Part shown: positions 25,664-36,071 of the stretch, piece by piece
Layout of the letters: every line of letters begins with the position of its first letter
Position numbering within the stretch: the stretch's first letter is position 1
Assembly: GCA_013289765.1 (NCBI GenBank)
Contig: JABCZI010000005.1
Coordinates: 248,001-312,000, forward strand
Direction: 5' to 3'
Length of the DNA stretch: 64,000 bases
DNA from: Acidobacteriota bacterium
GTDB taxonomy: Bacteria > Acidobacteriota > Terriglobia > Terriglobales > Acidobacteriaceae
Notes under the pieces: model-generated
Told to the model about the DNA's origin: nothing
The model's database searches: none
What the model saw: only the letters and a program-made list of their open reading frames with translations
Position numbers and translations under genes: made by a program

Positions 25664-26701
25664 TTGCAGCGCATACCTCAGCTAGATGGACTTCGAGCGA
25701 TAGCCATACTGATGGTCTTCAGCACGCATGCTCTCGGCGTCCCTTTGCTTTGGATGGGAGTGGACCTGTTCTTTGTCATTAGCGGGTACCTGATCACCGG
25801 TATACTCCTGCGTTTGAAAGAACGACGCAGCATCGACGGGGCCTATTGGAAGCCCTTCTATTTGCGCCGCGTTCGGAGAATTATTCCTCCGTATGTCGGG
25901 TTTCTTATTGTCCTCAGCCTTGTTTTCACGGTACCTTGGGCACATCTTTGGTATTGGTACTTGTTCTTCGGCGCTAATTTTGCCCTGGCGTTAGGCAAAG
26001 TTAATGTTGCCGCAATGGCTCCGTTGTGGTCGCTCGCTGTAGAAGAGCAGTTTTATTTCATCTGGCCTTGGATCGTCCTTCTCTGCGACAAGCAAACGCT
26101 ACGGAGAGTGGCTTGCGCCGTGGTTGTTGTTTCTCCGATTTTGCGTGGCGTATTCACCCCGATTTTCACGACCCACTTCCCGATCTATTGCTTGACTATA
26201 TTTCGCGCCGATACGCTTGCCATTGGAGCGTTCATTGCTATTGCGGAAACTGAAGATGTTCATTGGATAGAACGACGCCGGAACACTGCGCTGGGCTGCG
26301 TGGTAGGAGCTTTAGTTTTGTTTGGGCTTTGCTCTATGTTTGCCAGCTTTCGCACTGGGGCAAACAGCGTTCTGTTTAACTCGGTTGGATACTCACTGAG
26401 CGTTATTCTATTTGGCAGTATCCTCGTCTATACGCTCGGTTTACGCCAAGGGGTCTTGCATAGCATCTTGACTGCTCGTCCCGTACGATATCTCGGGCTA
26501 ATCAGTTACACATTTTACCTTTACCACGTAGCAGCCTTGCTTAAGGTGGAGCAACATGTGCACTCGACCATCCTTGCCGCTGCCTTAGCGCTCGCCGTCA
26601 CCATTGCCATCGCGATGATATCGTGGCACTTCTTGGAGTCTCCCATTCTCAAAATGCGCGAAACACGGGGGATGCTCAAGCCACTTCCAACTAAGGCCTA
26701 A
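25664..26701 (+). CDS. Acyltransferase 3 family (OafA/YrhL-like) membrane protein
   Basis: A 345-residue integral membrane O-acyltransferase that modifies surface polysaccharides or other glycans. It begins with I-P-Q-L-D-G-L-R-A-I-A-I-L and has V-D-L-F-F-V-I-S-G-Y-L-I-T-G, F-Y-L-R-R-V-R-R-I-I-P-P-Y and S-L-A-V-E-E-Q-F-Y, the hallmark motifs of the family, plus about ten transmembrane segments. Start TTG at 25664 with GGGAGA a few bases upstream. Its 3' end overlaps the convergent nuoN stop by 11 bases. Its less GC-biased codons and place between two operons suggest it arrived later than its neighbours; the acceptor is unknown. Confidence 0.9.
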   Translation: MQRIPQLDGLRAIAILMVFSTHALGVPLLWMGVDLFFVISGYLITGILLRLKERRSIDGAYWKPFYLRRVRRIIPPYVGFLIVLSLVFTVPWAHLWYWYLFFGANFALALGKVNVAAMAPLWSLAVEEQFYFIWPWIVLLCDKQTLRRVACAVVVVSPILRGVFTPIFTTHFPIYCLTIFRADTLAIGAFIAIAETEDVHWIERRRNTALGCVVGALVLFGLCSMFASFRTGANSVLFNSVGYSLSVILFGSILVYTLGLRQGVLHSILTARPVRYLGLISYTFYLYHVAALLKVEQHVHSTILAAALALAVTIAIAMISWHFLESPILKMRETRGMLKPLPTKA

Positions 26702-28238
26702 GCGTCGCTGGAACTATGAGAGGCGCAGTCGACGCGGGCGTTTCCGCCGACGATTGCACGAGCTGCTGGGCCGAGTCTTGCGCGTACCGCAACGTCTCGC
26801 CAGGAAAAATTCCCAGGTAGAGAGTTGCCGCCATGCAGAATGCAATTGCCACGGCAAGAGCGGTAGGAACCGGCGTTACCGGAACGTCTCTGCGCGATTC
26901 GCGCATGTACATGGCCACGATAATGCGAAGATAGTAATAAGCCCCGATGCCGCTGTTCAGCACGCCGATAATCGTGAGCCAGATCATGTTGGCTTTCACC
27001 GCAGCACTAAAGACATAAAACTTGGCGAAAAATCCGCCCGTCATCGGGATCCCAATCAGCGACAGTAAAAAAATAGTCAGCGCCGCCGCCAACAGCGGGG
27101 AACTGCGCCCCAGGCCTTCGTAGTCCTCCAGATTCACGTATCGCTCGCCCGCATTTGCAAAGTGACTCACCACGGCAAACGCGCCCAGGTTCATGGCCGC
27201 ATACGCCGCCGTATAAAACATTGCCGCTGAAGTTCCCAGCCCAGGCGAAGCCGCAAATGCTACCAGCAGGTAGCCGGCGTGCGCGATGGAAGAATAAGCG
27301 AGCAAGCGCTTTACATTGTTTTGCACCAGCGCCCCGACGTTCCCCAGCGTCATGGAGAGTGCCGCGGAAATCCAAATCAGCCAAAACTTGCCCGGCACAT
27401 TGATCACGAACACAATTCGCAACAGCACCGCAAACGCTGCCGCTTTGGGCGCGGTAGACATGAAACCCACAATCGGCGCCGGCGATCCTTCGTAGACATC
27501 GGGCGTCCATACATGGAAAGGCGCGGCGGCTACCTTGAAGCCAAGGCCCACAAACATGAACGCCATGGCCGCGAAGGCCAGCAACGGAATAGGTCCGGCC
27601 AGCAGAGTCTTGCCGATCTGATCGATGTTCGTCGATCCCGTGGCGCCGAACATGAGCGCCACGCCGTACAGAAAAAATGCCGTGGCAAATGACCCCAGCA
27701 GAAAATATTTCAGCGACGCTTCCGCGCTGGAAGCTTCACGCCGCCGGAATCCCGCCAGCACATAAGAAGATATCGAGGAAATCTCGAGCGCAATAAAAAT
27801 CAAAACCAGTTCAATCGCAGACGACATCAGCGCCATTCCGACCGCGCCGAAAAGAATCAACGCGTAGTATTCCCCGGCGCGAATCCGCTGCACACTCATG
27901 TACTCGTAAGAAGTAAGAATCACGACCGCGGCAATCGCGGTCACGAGGATATGGAAGAAAACGCTGAAGCCGTCAATCTGCACCGTGTTCCAGAAGGCCA
28001 TTCCCGGTGATTGTGCCATCAACCACGTCGCCATCAGACCCGCCAGCGCTCCGGCCAGCGCGATTCCACCTAGAACCTTCTGACTCTTTTTCTCGTCGAT
28101 CAAAGGTTCAAGCACCATCACGATCATTCCGAAGATAGAAAGTACAATCTCCGGCAGCACGCGAACGTAATCGGCACTCTGCGGAAGTATTCGCGAGTAG
28201 GCCGGCAGGAAAGGCCCGATGATCATGGCGGCGTTCAT
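26691..28238 (-). CDS. nuoN: NADH-quinone oxidoreductase subunit N
   Basis: A 515-residue antiporter-like membrane subunit of complex I, one of three proton-pumping modules. About 14 transmembrane segments are apparent, with the buried-lysine region L-A-Y-S-S-I-A-H-A-G-Y and F-K-V-A-A-A-P-F-H-V-W-T-P-D-V-Y-E-G. Last gene of the cluster; its ATG overlaps the nuoM stop. An internal ATG four codons later is a possible alternative start. Confidence 0.96.
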   Translation of the reverse strand: MNAAMIIGPFLPAYSRILPQSADYVRVLPEIVLSIFGMIVMVLEPLIDEKKSQKVLGGIALAGALAGLMATWLMAQSPGMAFWNTVQIDGFSVFFHILVTAIAAVVILTSYEYMSVQRIRAGEYYALILFGAVGMALMSSAIELVLIFIALEISSISSYVLAGFRRREASSAEASLKYFLLGSFATAFFLYGVALMFGATGSTNIDQIGKTLLAGPIPLLAFAAMAFMFVGLGFKVAAAPFHVWTPDVYEGSPAPIVGFMSTAPKAAAFAVLLRIVFVINVPGKFWLIWISAALSMTLGNVGALVQNNVKRLLAYSSIAHAGYLLVAFAASPGLGTSAAMFYTAAYAAMNLGAFAVVSHFANAGERYVNLEDYEGLGRSSPLLAAALTIFLLSLIGIPMTGGFFAKFYVFSAAVKANMIWLTIIGVLNSGIGAYYYLRIIVAMYMRESRRDVPVTPVPTALAVAIAFCMAATLYLGIFPGETLRYAQDSAQQLVQSSAETPASTAPLIVPATLRP

Positions 28239-29752
28239 CGTCCCACCATTCTGCTTGCAACTCGCGTCAACGGAGTGAGCGCAGCCTGCACCGCCGGATC
28301 AATTGCCCCCAGCCACACGATGGGAGCCACGCCCATCAAGAGCGCCACACCCGCGCAAGGCCACACCGCAATCTTTTCGATGGCAGACAGGTCGCGAAGC
28401 GAATTGTTCACTGGATGCGTAACCTTCCCGTAAAAAACTCGCTGATACATCCAGAGCAGGTACACCGCGCTCCAAATGACGCCAGTAGCGGCCAGTATCC
28501 CGTAAGCCGCTCTCGCCTGGAACGCCCCGCTCAACACCAGAAATTCACCAATGAACCCGTTCATCAGGGGCAATCCCGCCGATGCCAGCACGATTGCCAG
28601 ATACGACGCGGCATACACCGGCATCACCGACGCCAGTCCTCCGAATTCGCTGATCTCGTAGGTATGACGCCGCTCGTGCAAAATTCCCGCCAGCATGAAC
28701 AGTCCGCCGGTCGAAATCCCGTGCGCCAGCATCACGAACATCGCGCCGTTTAATCCCGCCTGCGTGAAGCTGAAAATTCCAAGCACAACAAATCCAAGAT
28801 GGCTGACCGATGAATATGCAATCAGCTTCTTCATGTTGGGTTGCACCATCGCCACCAGCGCGCCGTAGATGATGCCGATCAACGCCAGCGTCATAATCCA
28901 GCCGGCATTGTGCCGCGATTGTTCGGGGAAGAGACCCAGGTTAAAACGCAGCATCCCGTAAGTGCCCATCTTCAACATCACTCCGGCCAGAAGCACCGAG
29001 CCTGCTGTTGGTGCCTCCACGTGAGCATCCGGCAACCATGTGTGAAAAGGAAATAGAGGAACCTTCACTGCGAACGCCAGGAAGAATCCGAGGAACAGCC
29101 ATTGCGCCGCGGCGGGAAATTGCGGCACTGCGCCGCGCATGACCTGGTCGCGGATCACCACGAAGTCAAAGCTGCCGGTGTGCGCATAGAGCCACAAAAT
29201 CGCGGCCAGCATAAACACCGACCCGATCATCGTGTACATGAAAAACTTTACCGCGGCATAAACCTTGCGCTCGTGGCCGAAGATCCCAATCAGCAATGCC
29301 ATCGGAATCAACGTCGCTTCCCAGAAGAAATAGAAGAGGAACAGGTCGAGCGAGGTGAAGACCCCGATCAGCGCCGTTTCGAGAATTAGAAGAAGGATAA
29401 AAAACTCCTTCGCCCGCTCGTGAATCGAGTTCCAGGAAATCAGCACGCACAGCGGCGTGAGGAACGTGGTCAGCACCACCAGCCACAGTGAGATGCCGTC
29501 AATTCCCATGTGATAGTGAATGTTCGGCGTTGTGACCCACTGGAGATCGATCTGGTACTGAAACTCAGTGTGCGAACGCTGGAAATGGACCGGGAGATGA
29601 ATCGACACAGCAAACGTGAGCAGCGAAATGACGAGAGCAAAAATACGAATGTCGCGATCGCGCCGGGGAAACAGTATCAGCAGCAATCCGCCCGCGAGCG
29701 GCAGGAACGTAACCAGCGTCAGGATGATGGAGCTGAGATTGTCGATGCTCAT
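28235..29752 (-). CDS. nuoM: NADH-quinone oxidoreductase subunit M
   Basis: A 505-residue antiporter-like subunit of the complex I membrane arm. Diagnostic stretches are G-I-D-G-I-S-L-W-L-V, F-F-W-E-A-T-L-I-P-M, F-P-F-H-T-W-L-P-D-A-H-V-E-A-P-T and L-I-A-Y-S-S-V-S-H-L-G. Length is typical. Four-base overlaps with nuoL upstream and nuoN downstream indicate translational coupling along the membrane-arm genes. Confidence 0.96.
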   Translation of the reverse strand: MSIDNLSSIILTLVTFLPLAGGLLLILFPRRDRDIRIFALVISLLTFAVSIHLPVHFQRSHTEFQYQIDLQWVTTPNIHYHMGIDGISLWLVVLTTFLTPLCVLISWNSIHERAKEFFILLLILETALIGVFTSLDLFLFYFFWEATLIPMALLIGIFGHERKVYAAVKFFMYTMIGSVFMLAAILWLYAHTGSFDFVVIRDQVMRGAVPQFPAAAQWLFLGFFLAFAVKVPLFPFHTWLPDAHVEAPTAGSVLLAGVMLKMGTYGMLRFNLGLFPEQSRHNAGWIMTLALIGIIYGALVAMVQPNMKKLIAYSSVSHLGFVVLGIFSFTQAGLNGAMFVMLAHGISTGGLFMLAGILHERRHTYEISEFGGLASVMPVYAASYLAIVLASAGLPLMNGFIGEFLVLSGAFQARAAYGILAATGVIWSAVYLLWMYQRVFYGKVTHPVNNSLRDLSAIEKIAVWPCAGVALLMGVAPIVWLGAIDPAVQAALTPLTRVASRMVGR

Positions 29753-31782
29753 CGCACTCCCGCCCAGATCATCAGCACAATCACCACCGCCGCCCCGGCC
29801 GCAACCCAGCCGGCGTACGAGCGAATGTTTCCGGATTGCATATGTCGAACTTCGTCGGAGGCGTGGCGCGCAACATCACCGGCGTCGTTCACAGCTGCAT
29901 CAATAATGTTTCGATCCACTCCCTGCCACAAGATTCGCGTCGAACCATCGATCAGCGGCCTCACAAAAACCGCGGCGTACAGTTCGTCGATGTAATACTT
30001 GTGGACCACCATTTCATAGAAGCCGTTGAGCGAGCCCGCGATTTTATCCGGCAAATCTTTCCGCTTGTAGTAAAGCAGCCACGCCAAGCCGAACCCGAGC
30101 AAGGCAGCCAGCACCGAGATTGCAGTAAACAGCAGCTCGGTTGAAGCCTCAGTCTTCGGTTCGGATCCTTCTGTGGTTTGCTCCGAAGCGCCCTTCTCGC
30201 CGACAACCGTGTGTTCGCCGTCAGCGGGAGTGCTGGCATGAAATACCGGCGCTAGAAATTGGTCGAATCGATTGTTGCCGCCCAGCGATCCCGGGACGCC
30301 AACGTAGCCGCCAACCACTGAGAGCACAGCAAGAATCACCAGAGGGATGATCATCACCTTCGGACTCTCATGAATGCCGCCGTGGCCATGGCCTCCGTGG
30401 GCATCGTGCGCGGGGTGTCCCGCGTGATCGTGCGCAGCCTCCGCTTCACCGCGGTAGTCGCCGAAAAAAGTCATGAACCACAACCGGAACATATAGAACG
30501 ACGTAATAAAGGCCGTAACCAATCCCACCAACCAGTAAGCCCAGCTTGCCTGATACGCGCGCCACAGAATTGCGTCTTTGCTGAAAAATCCTGCGAGCCC
30601 GGGAATCCCAGCGATAGCCAGCGTGCCCGCCGTCATCGTCCAGAACGTCCAGGGAATTCTCTTGCGCAATCCGCCCATCTTCCGCATATCCTGTTCGCCG
30701 CCAACGGCATGGATCACCGAACCCGCCGCCAAAAATAGCAGCCCTTTAAAAAACGCATGAGTCATCAGATGGAAAATTCCCGCTGAGAAAGCTCCCACCC
30801 CGCACGCCATGAACATGTATCCAAGCTGCGAAACGGTGGAATACGCCAACACTTTCTTGATGTCGGTCTGCGCGACCCCGATGGTTGCGGCGAAAAATGC
30901 CGTCAGCGTGCCGATGATTGCGACCACTGTCAGCGCGATTGGCGCCCGTTCGAAAATCACATGCGAGCGCGACACCATGTACACGCCCGCCGTCACCATG
31001 GTCGCCGCATGAATCAAAGCGGAAACCGGCGTCGGGCCTTCCATCGCATCTGGAAGCCAGATGTACAAGGGAATCTGCGCCGACTTCCCGCACGCCCCAA
31101 CCATCAACAGAATTCCGATTGCGGTAAGCAGACCAGCCCCCCCGGTTTCCACGCCCATGGGCTGCACGCTGCCGAATACCTGGGTAAAATTCAACGACCC
31201 AAAATGTTGGATGAGCAGAAAAAGCGCAATCAGGAAACCGAAGTCGCCCACACGGTTAACAATGAACGCCTTTTTTCCCGCGGACGCGGCCGAATCTTTC
31301 GTGAACCAGAATCCAATCAACAAATACGATGCCAGCCCCACTCCCTCCCAGCCGATGAACATCACCAGGTAGTTGTCGGCCAGTATCAGGGTCAACATGA
31401 AAAACATGAAGAGATTCAGATAGGTGAAGAAGCGGTAGTAGCTCGGATCGTCCCACATGTAGCCCACAGAGTAGACGTGGATCAGAAATCCGACTCCCGT
31501 TACCACCAGCAACATCACCAATGAAAGCTGATCGAGATAAAAAGCGAAGTCAGCGCTGAAGTTGCCGGAACGAATCCAGTGCGCAAAGAATTCGTGGTAG
31601 GGAAGTGTCAGCGACGACCAGCGCATCGATACCGACAAAGCCATCGCAAAAGCCGCTCCGCAGAAAAACAGAGCGACCGCGGTCACGGCCTTGCGAGATG
31701 ACTTCTTGCCCAGAAAGCCATTGATCGCGGCTCCCGCCAGAGGCAGCAGCGGGATCAGCCAGAGATTGAGGTTCGGGTTCAT
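29749..31782 (-). CDS. nuoL: NADH-quinone oxidoreductase subunit L
   Basis: A 677-residue antiporter-like subunit with the long lateral helix that braces the membrane arm. Motifs: [37 protein letters not shown] and [12 protein letters not shown] His/Gly-rich cytoplasmic-looking loop ([16 protein letters not shown]) near residue 450 is an unusual local feature. I chose ATG at 31782, which overlaps the nuoK stop and matches NuoL N-termini; the frame is open upstream only because it lies in antiphase with nuoK and nuoJ. Confidence 0.95.
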   Translation of the reverse strand: MNPNLNLWLIPLLPLAGAAINGFLGKKSSRKAVTAVALFFCGAAFAMALSVSMRWSSLTLPYHEFFAHWIRSGNFSADFAFYLDQLSLVMLLVVTGVGFLIHVYSVGYMWDDPSYYRFFTYLNLFMFFMLTLILADNYLVMFIGWEGVGLASYLLIGFWFTKDSAASAGKKAFIVNRVGDFGFLIALFLLIQHFGSLNFTQVFGSVQPMGVETGGAGLLTAIGILLMVGACGKSAQIPLYIWLPDAMEGPTPVSALIHAATMVTAGVYMVSRSHVIFERAPIALTVVAIIGTLTAFFAATIGVAQTDIKKVLAYSTVSQLGYMFMACGVGAFSAGIFHLMTHAFFKGLLFLAAGSVIHAVGGEQDMRKMGGLRKRIPWTFWTMTAGTLAIAGIPGLAGFFSKDAILWRAYQASWAYWLVGLVTAFITSFYMFRLWFMTFFGDYRGEAEAAHDHAGHPAHDAHGGHGHGGIHESPKVMIIPLVILAVLSVVGGYVGVPGSLGGNNRFDQFLAPVFHASTPADGEHTVVGEKGASEQTTEGSEPKTEASTELLFTAISVLAALLGFGLAWLLYYKRKDLPDKIAGSLNGFYEMVVHKYYIDELYAAVFVRPLIDGSTRILWQGVDRNIIDAAVNDAGDVARHASDEVRHMQSGNIRSYAGWVAAGAAVVIVLMIWAGVR

Positions 31783-32084
31783 AGTTTGAGCAGGTTCACT
31801 TGATCCACGTTCAAGGTCTCGCGCGTGCGGTACACGGAAATGATGATCGCCAGTCCCACGGCCGCTTCCGCCGCCGCCACCACCATCACAAAGAAAACGA
31901 ATACCTGCCCTGCCAGCGCGTGCCAGTGCGCTGCAAATGCCACGAACGACAGATTTACGCCGTTCAACATCAACTCGATCGACATGAAGATGGTGATGAT
32001 GTTGCGCTTGATCAGAAAGCCGACCACGCCGCAGGCAAACAGAAATCCGCTCAGCAACAGATAGTAGGAAAGCGGCACCATCAC
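31779..32084 (-). CDS. nuoK: NADH-quinone oxidoreductase subunit K
   Basis: A 101-residue subunit with three transmembrane helices. [13 protein letters not shown] contains the conserved membrane glutamate of the proton path, and E-A-A-V-G-L-A-I the second. It may start at GTG 32084, which overlaps the nuoJ stop, or at the adjacent ATG at 32081. Confidence 0.96.
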   Translation of the reverse strand: MMVPLSYYLLLSGFLFACGVVGFLIKRNIITIFMSIELMLNGVNLSFVAFAAHWHALAGQVFVFFVMVVAAAEAAVGLAIIISVYRTRETLNVDQVNLLKL

Positions 32085-32599
32085 TCCACCTTCCCCGCCG
32101 TGGAGTCCGGCTTGCTGGCCAGCACCACAGCGCCCATGATGGCAATCAGAATCAAAACGGACGTCACTTCGAAGGGCAACAGAAAATCATGAAACAGAAG
32201 TTGAGCAAGATCCGTCGGATTTCCCGGCAGCGCGCCTATTGCCACCGCTTCCGTCCCGGAATGCCGCAGCACCACCCAGGCCATGAGAACACTGGCGATC
32301 AGCATTCCCGGTACTCCAAATAAAATCGCAACCCGGCTGCCTTTCGTCTCTTCCTCTTCTCCCGCATTGAGCAGCATGATGACAAAGACGAACAGCACCA
32401 TAATCGCGCCCGCGTAGACAATCACCTGCACGGCGGCGACGAACTCCGCGCCCAGCAACAGATATTCGCCCGCGAGCGCCGCCATTACGGCGATCAGCGA
32501 CAGTGCGCTGTTAATGGGATGCCGCTGGGCCAGCAGGTTTACCGCCCCACCCACGCAGACCGCTCCGAACGCTAGAAATAAGATGAGATGAAAATTCAT
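32081..32599 (-). CDS. nuoJ: NADH-quinone oxidoreductase subunit J
   Basis: A 172-residue five-helix membrane subunit next to the quinone channel. [21 protein letters not shown] is the NuoJ signature. I chose ATG at 32599, giving the usual N-terminus. Only 20 bases separate it from the end of nuoH, where nuoI normally sits, so nuoI is absent from this position. Confidence 0.95.
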   Translation of the reverse strand: MNFHLILFLAFGAVCVGGAVNLLAQRHPINSALSLIAVMAALAGEYLLLGAEFVAAVQVIVYAGAIMVLFVFVIMLLNAGEEEETKGSRVAILFGVPGMLIASVLMAWVVLRHSGTEAVAIGALPGNPTDLAQLLFHDFLLPFEVTSVLILIAIMGAVVLASKPDSTAGKVE

Positions 32600-32619
32600 G
32601 AACCGAAAAACTTTCTTTC

Positions 32620-33651
32620 CTACCAGGCAACGGCAATCGCCGTGGCCACCAGATTCGCAATCGCCAACGGCAGCAGAAACTTCCAGCCAAAATCCATGAG
32701 TTGGTCGTAGCGGAAGCGCGGCAACGTTCCGCGCACCCAGATATAGAGAAATAGAAAACAAAAAACCTTGGCGACAAACCAGAAGACCGGCAGTACCGCC
32801 TGCAAGAGCGGAGGCCCAAACACCGGCCCGTGCCAGCCTCCAAAAAACAATAGCGTAGCCAGGCAAGCTACCGTAACCATGTTGGCGTATTCGGCCATGA
32901 AGAACATGGCAAACTTCATGGCGCTGTATTCCGTATGATATCCCGCCACCAGTTCAGTCTCGGCTTCGGGCAAGTCAAACGGAATGCGGTTCGTTTCCGC
33001 ATACGCCGCCATCAGATAAATAAAAAAGCCGATGAACTGCCCGTGAAAAATGTTCCATCGCGGAATGAATCCCAGAAAGCGGCCGCCCTGCGCGTCCACG
33101 ATGGCGCGCAGGCTGAAACTGCTCGACTGAATCAGCACTCCGACCAGCGACAGTCCGAGCGCAATTTCATAACTCACCATCTGCGCGCTGGCCCGCAACC
33201 CGCCTAGCAGCGAGTACTTGTTATTCGACGACCACCCTGCCAGCGCCACGCCGTACACGCCCATCGAGGTGACACCAAGAATCAAGAGCAGCCCAATATT
33301 CACATCCGTGATTTGCAGCGGAATGTCGTACCCAAAGAGCCTGATTGAATTGCCAAACGGAATGACTGAAATCGAAGTCAGGGCAAAGATCACCGCGATC
33401 AACGGCGCCGCCAGAAAGAGCGGCTTGTAGACGTGCGGTGGAGTCAGGTCTTCCTTGAATAAAAATTTGATCCCGTCGGCCGCGGGCTGCAGCAATCCAA
33501 AAGGGCCGACCCGCGTGGGTCCCCATCGATTCTGCATGCGGCCCACGACTTTGCGCTCCAGCCATACCGTATAAGCGACCGCGGTTAGCAGCACAAAAAG
33601 GATGATCGCCGACTTGATCACCGACACGAGTATGAAAATGCCAATTGGCAA
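32620..33651 (-). CDS. nuoH: NADH-quinone oxidoreductase subunit H
   Basis: About 343 residues, eight-helix subunit that holds the quinone site and links the peripheral and membrane arms. Motifs: A-Y-T-V-W-L-E-R-K-V-V-G-R-M-Q-N-R-W-G-P, G-L-L-Q-P-A-A-D-G-I-K, and the loop R-I-P-F-D-L-P-E-A-E-T-E-L-V-A-G-Y. The start is unclear: no ATG fits well. TTG at 33651 has GAGAGGA about 10 bases upstream and no overlap with nuoG; an upstream start at 33720 would overlap nuoG by 35 bases. Confidence 0.93.
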   Translation of the reverse strand: MPIGIFILVSVIKSAIILFVLLTAVAYTVWLERKVVGRMQNRWGPTRVGPFGLLQPAADGIKFLFKEDLTPPHVYKPLFLAAPLIAVIFALTSISVIPFGNSIRLFGYDIPLQITDVNIGLLLILGVTSMGVYGVALAGWSSNNKYSLLGGLRASAQMVSYEIALGLSLVGVLIQSSSFSLRAIVDAQGGRFLGFIPRWNIFHGQFIGFFIYLMAAYAETNRIPFDLPEAETELVAGYHTEYSAMKFAMFFMAEYANMVTVACLATLLFFGGWHGPVFGPPLLQAVLPVFWFVAKVFCFLFLYIWVRGTLPRFRYDQLMDFGWKFLLPLAIANLVATAIAVAW

Positions 33652-33685
33652 CGCCGTCGCTTCCTCTCCCAATGTCGAAATCAAA

Positions 33686-36043
33686 TCAGTCAGCCGAGAC
33701 CTCAGCGGTCTTGACCTCATGACTCTCGCTTACTGAATTCAATGCGCGTGAATATCGCCCCAGAGTTCCAGAGCTGAAAAGACTATCGTTCGCCGGAGAA
33801 ACGGATTCCGGCTTGTGAGCCGCGCTAGTTCCAGCTTCGGCCAGCGACGTATGTTCGCTGTTGCCCGAGAGCAGGTTGACGCGAGAAACGTCGTAACCCG
33901 GAACCAGTCGCTGAATTTCATCCAGAATCGCCGTCGGATCGAACGGGCTCATCTTCGGCTCCAGTCCATGCGCCTCAAGCCAAACCGCATGACGATCCGC
34001 CTCACCGGATTGCGCGCCGCGCGACTGGCCCATGTCGGCCCGGGTCCCGCCGCCGAACGGCACGAGTTTGCGCATCTCAAAACCCATGGCGTCCGCGATG
34101 CGTACGATCATTTCGAAATCAGACTTCGTACCCGTAACCTCGCCGGCCTTCTTCACCAGTTGCAGGTCCCCGCAAGTGTTAGTGAACGTGCCGGATTTCT
34201 CATAGGCATTCGCGGCCGGCAATACAACGTCGGCAATCACCGCTGTCTCGGTCAAAAACATATCTTGCACTACCACAAAACTTTTCGAGAACGTGAATGG
34301 ATCGATATCCAACCGTCCCACCGGATTCGACCCAACCACATACAACGCTTCCAACTGCCCCGCTTTTCCAGCCTCCACCATGCCAGGCAAATCAAGGCCC
34401 GCGGCCTGCGGAATTTCTCCCCACTCCTGGTGAAACTGGCTGTTCCCCACTATCGAGTGATACCCCGGGAGCAAATCAGGATACAGCCCCATGTCCGCGG
34501 CGCCGCGGGAATTGGCGTAGTCGGCCAGACAAACGAACTTTGCTCCGGAAATCGCTGAACCGAATTTCACCAGCTTGGCAAGGCCGTCTCCAACAATCTC
34601 TGATCCGAAAACGATCACCAGATTCTGCTCCCCGCGCAATTTGTCGCGAAGTGCGATCCACTCCTCTTTTTTGGTGGATGAATTGGCCAGCGTATCCGCG
34701 GCCGCGTCGCTACCGGCCAAAAATGCAGCCGCTTGACCTTCCATGCCCGGCTCAATCTGCACAAAGCTGGTAGCCTGCCGCCGCAGCTTGATCGAATTCG
34801 AATTGATCACATACAGCCGCGCCCGATGGAGTCGAACATTGTTGCGAATCTGCCAGGCCAGCAACGGATGCTGTTCGGTCGGGTCATTTCCAATCAATAG
34901 AATCGCGGGTGCAGTGAATACCTCCGCCATGCTCGCTGTCGCACCCTCTTTGCCACGAAGCGCCGACGCCAGGGCAGGGAAGTCCGCCGTCCGGTGATGG
35001 TCCACGTTATTCGTCTTCAGGACGACCCGCGCAAACTTCGACAGCAGATAATCTTCTTCATTCGTCGTCCGCGTCGATCCAATGACGCCAATCTTCGCTC
35101 CGCCGTCGCTGTCGCGAATCTCCGCAAAGGTTTTTCCGATCAGCTCAAACGCCTCTTCCCATGTCGCCGGAGAGAGTTTGCCGTTCTGTCGAATCAGCGG
35201 CTGAGTCAGCCGATCTTCATGATTCGCGAAATCAAACGCGTAACGCCCCTTGATGCAAAGAAAATCTCCGTTCGTTCCGCTCTTGTCGCGATTATCGCCG
35301 CGCACAATCTCCATCCCAGTATCGGCGCGGCGCACGCCTAGCGTGGTCTTGCATCCATCGCCACAGTGCGTACAGATCGTCCCCACATGCTTCATCTCCC
35401 ACGGACGCGTCTTGTACCGGTACGCGCCGGAGGTGAGCGCACCCACCGGGCAGATGTCAATGCACATGCCGCACTCTTCGCACTCCAGATGATCTTCTCG
35501 ATTCGGTGCGATGACGGAACTCACGCCGCGGTTCTGCACGCCCAGCGCCCAAACGTCCATGCCCTCGCCGCACACGCGCACGCAGCGATAGCACAAAATG
35601 CAGCGCGGCCGGTCGAAAAATACGACCGGCGACCACTGCTGTTCGTCTTTATGGTTCTTCGCCTCCATGAACTTCGATTCGGCGGCGCCATAGGTGAATG
35701 TCATGTCCTGCAATTCGCACTCGCCGCCGGCATCGCACACCGGACAATCCAGCGGATGATTTCCCAGCAGCAGTTCCAGCATCGACTTGCGCGCCTGCTT
35801 GATCTCTTCGCTATCGCTGGTCACGATCATTCCTTCGCCGATCACCGTGGTACACGCGGTTTGCAGCTTGGGCATCTTCTCGATCTTCACCAGGCACATG
35901 CGGCAAGCGCCCTGCAGAGACAGGTTGGGGTAATAGCAAAATGAAGGCACCTCGATGCCCACAGTCTTGCAGGCCTCGATGAGCAGCGTCCCCGCGGGAG
36001 CCGTTACTTTCTTACCGTCGACAGTGAGTGTTACGTCAGCCAT
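33686..36043 (-). CDS. nuoG: NADH-quinone oxidoreductase subunit G
   Basis: A 785-residue iron-sulfur subunit of the peripheral arm. The N-terminal [2Fe-2S] domain has C-Y-Y-P-N-L-S-L-Q-G-A-C-R-M-C. It is followed by the His/Cys cluster (N-H-P-L-D-C-P-V-C-D-A-G-G-E-C-E-L-Q), then C-I-L-C-Y-R-C and C-E-E-C-G-M-C-I-D-I-C-P for two [4Fe-4S] centres. C-T-H-C-G-D-G-C opens the molybdopterin-like domain, which here has only a structural role. The last 60 residues are Ser-rich and lack family features. Confidence 0.96.
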   Translation of the reverse strand: MADVTLTVDGKKVTAPAGTLLIEACKTVGIEVPSFCYYPNLSLQGACRMCLVKIEKMPKLQTACTTVIGEGMIVTSDSEEIKQARKSMLELLLGNHPLDCPVCDAGGECELQDMTFTYGAAESKFMEAKNHKDEQQWSPVVFFDRPRCILCYRCVRVCGEGMDVWALGVQNRGVSSVIAPNREDHLECEECGMCIDICPVGALTSGAYRYKTRPWEMKHVGTICTHCGDGCKTTLGVRRADTGMEIVRGDNRDKSGTNGDFLCIKGRYAFDFANHEDRLTQPLIRQNGKLSPATWEEAFELIGKTFAEIRDSDGGAKIGVIGSTRTTNEEDYLLSKFARVVLKTNNVDHHRTADFPALASALRGKEGATASMAEVFTAPAILLIGNDPTEQHPLLAWQIRNNVRLHRARLYVINSNSIKLRRQATSFVQIEPGMEGQAAAFLAGSDAAADTLANSSTKKEEWIALRDKLRGEQNLVIVFGSEIVGDGLAKLVKFGSAISGAKFVCLADYANSRGAADMGLYPDLLPGYHSIVGNSQFHQEWGEIPQAAGLDLPGMVEAGKAGQLEALYVVGSNPVGRLDIDPFTFSKSFVVVQDMFLTETAVIADVVLPAANAYEKSGTFTNTCGDLQLVKKAGEVTGTKSDFEMIVRIADAMGFEMRKLVPFGGGTRADMGQSRGAQSGEADRHAVWLEAHGLEPKMSPFDPTAILDEIQRLVPGYDVSRVNLLSGNSEHTSLAEAGTSAAHKPESVSPANDSLFSSGTLGRYSRALNSVSESHEVKTAEVSAD

Positions 36044-36071
36044 ATTAAATTTCGCGATGACTCAGTTCTTC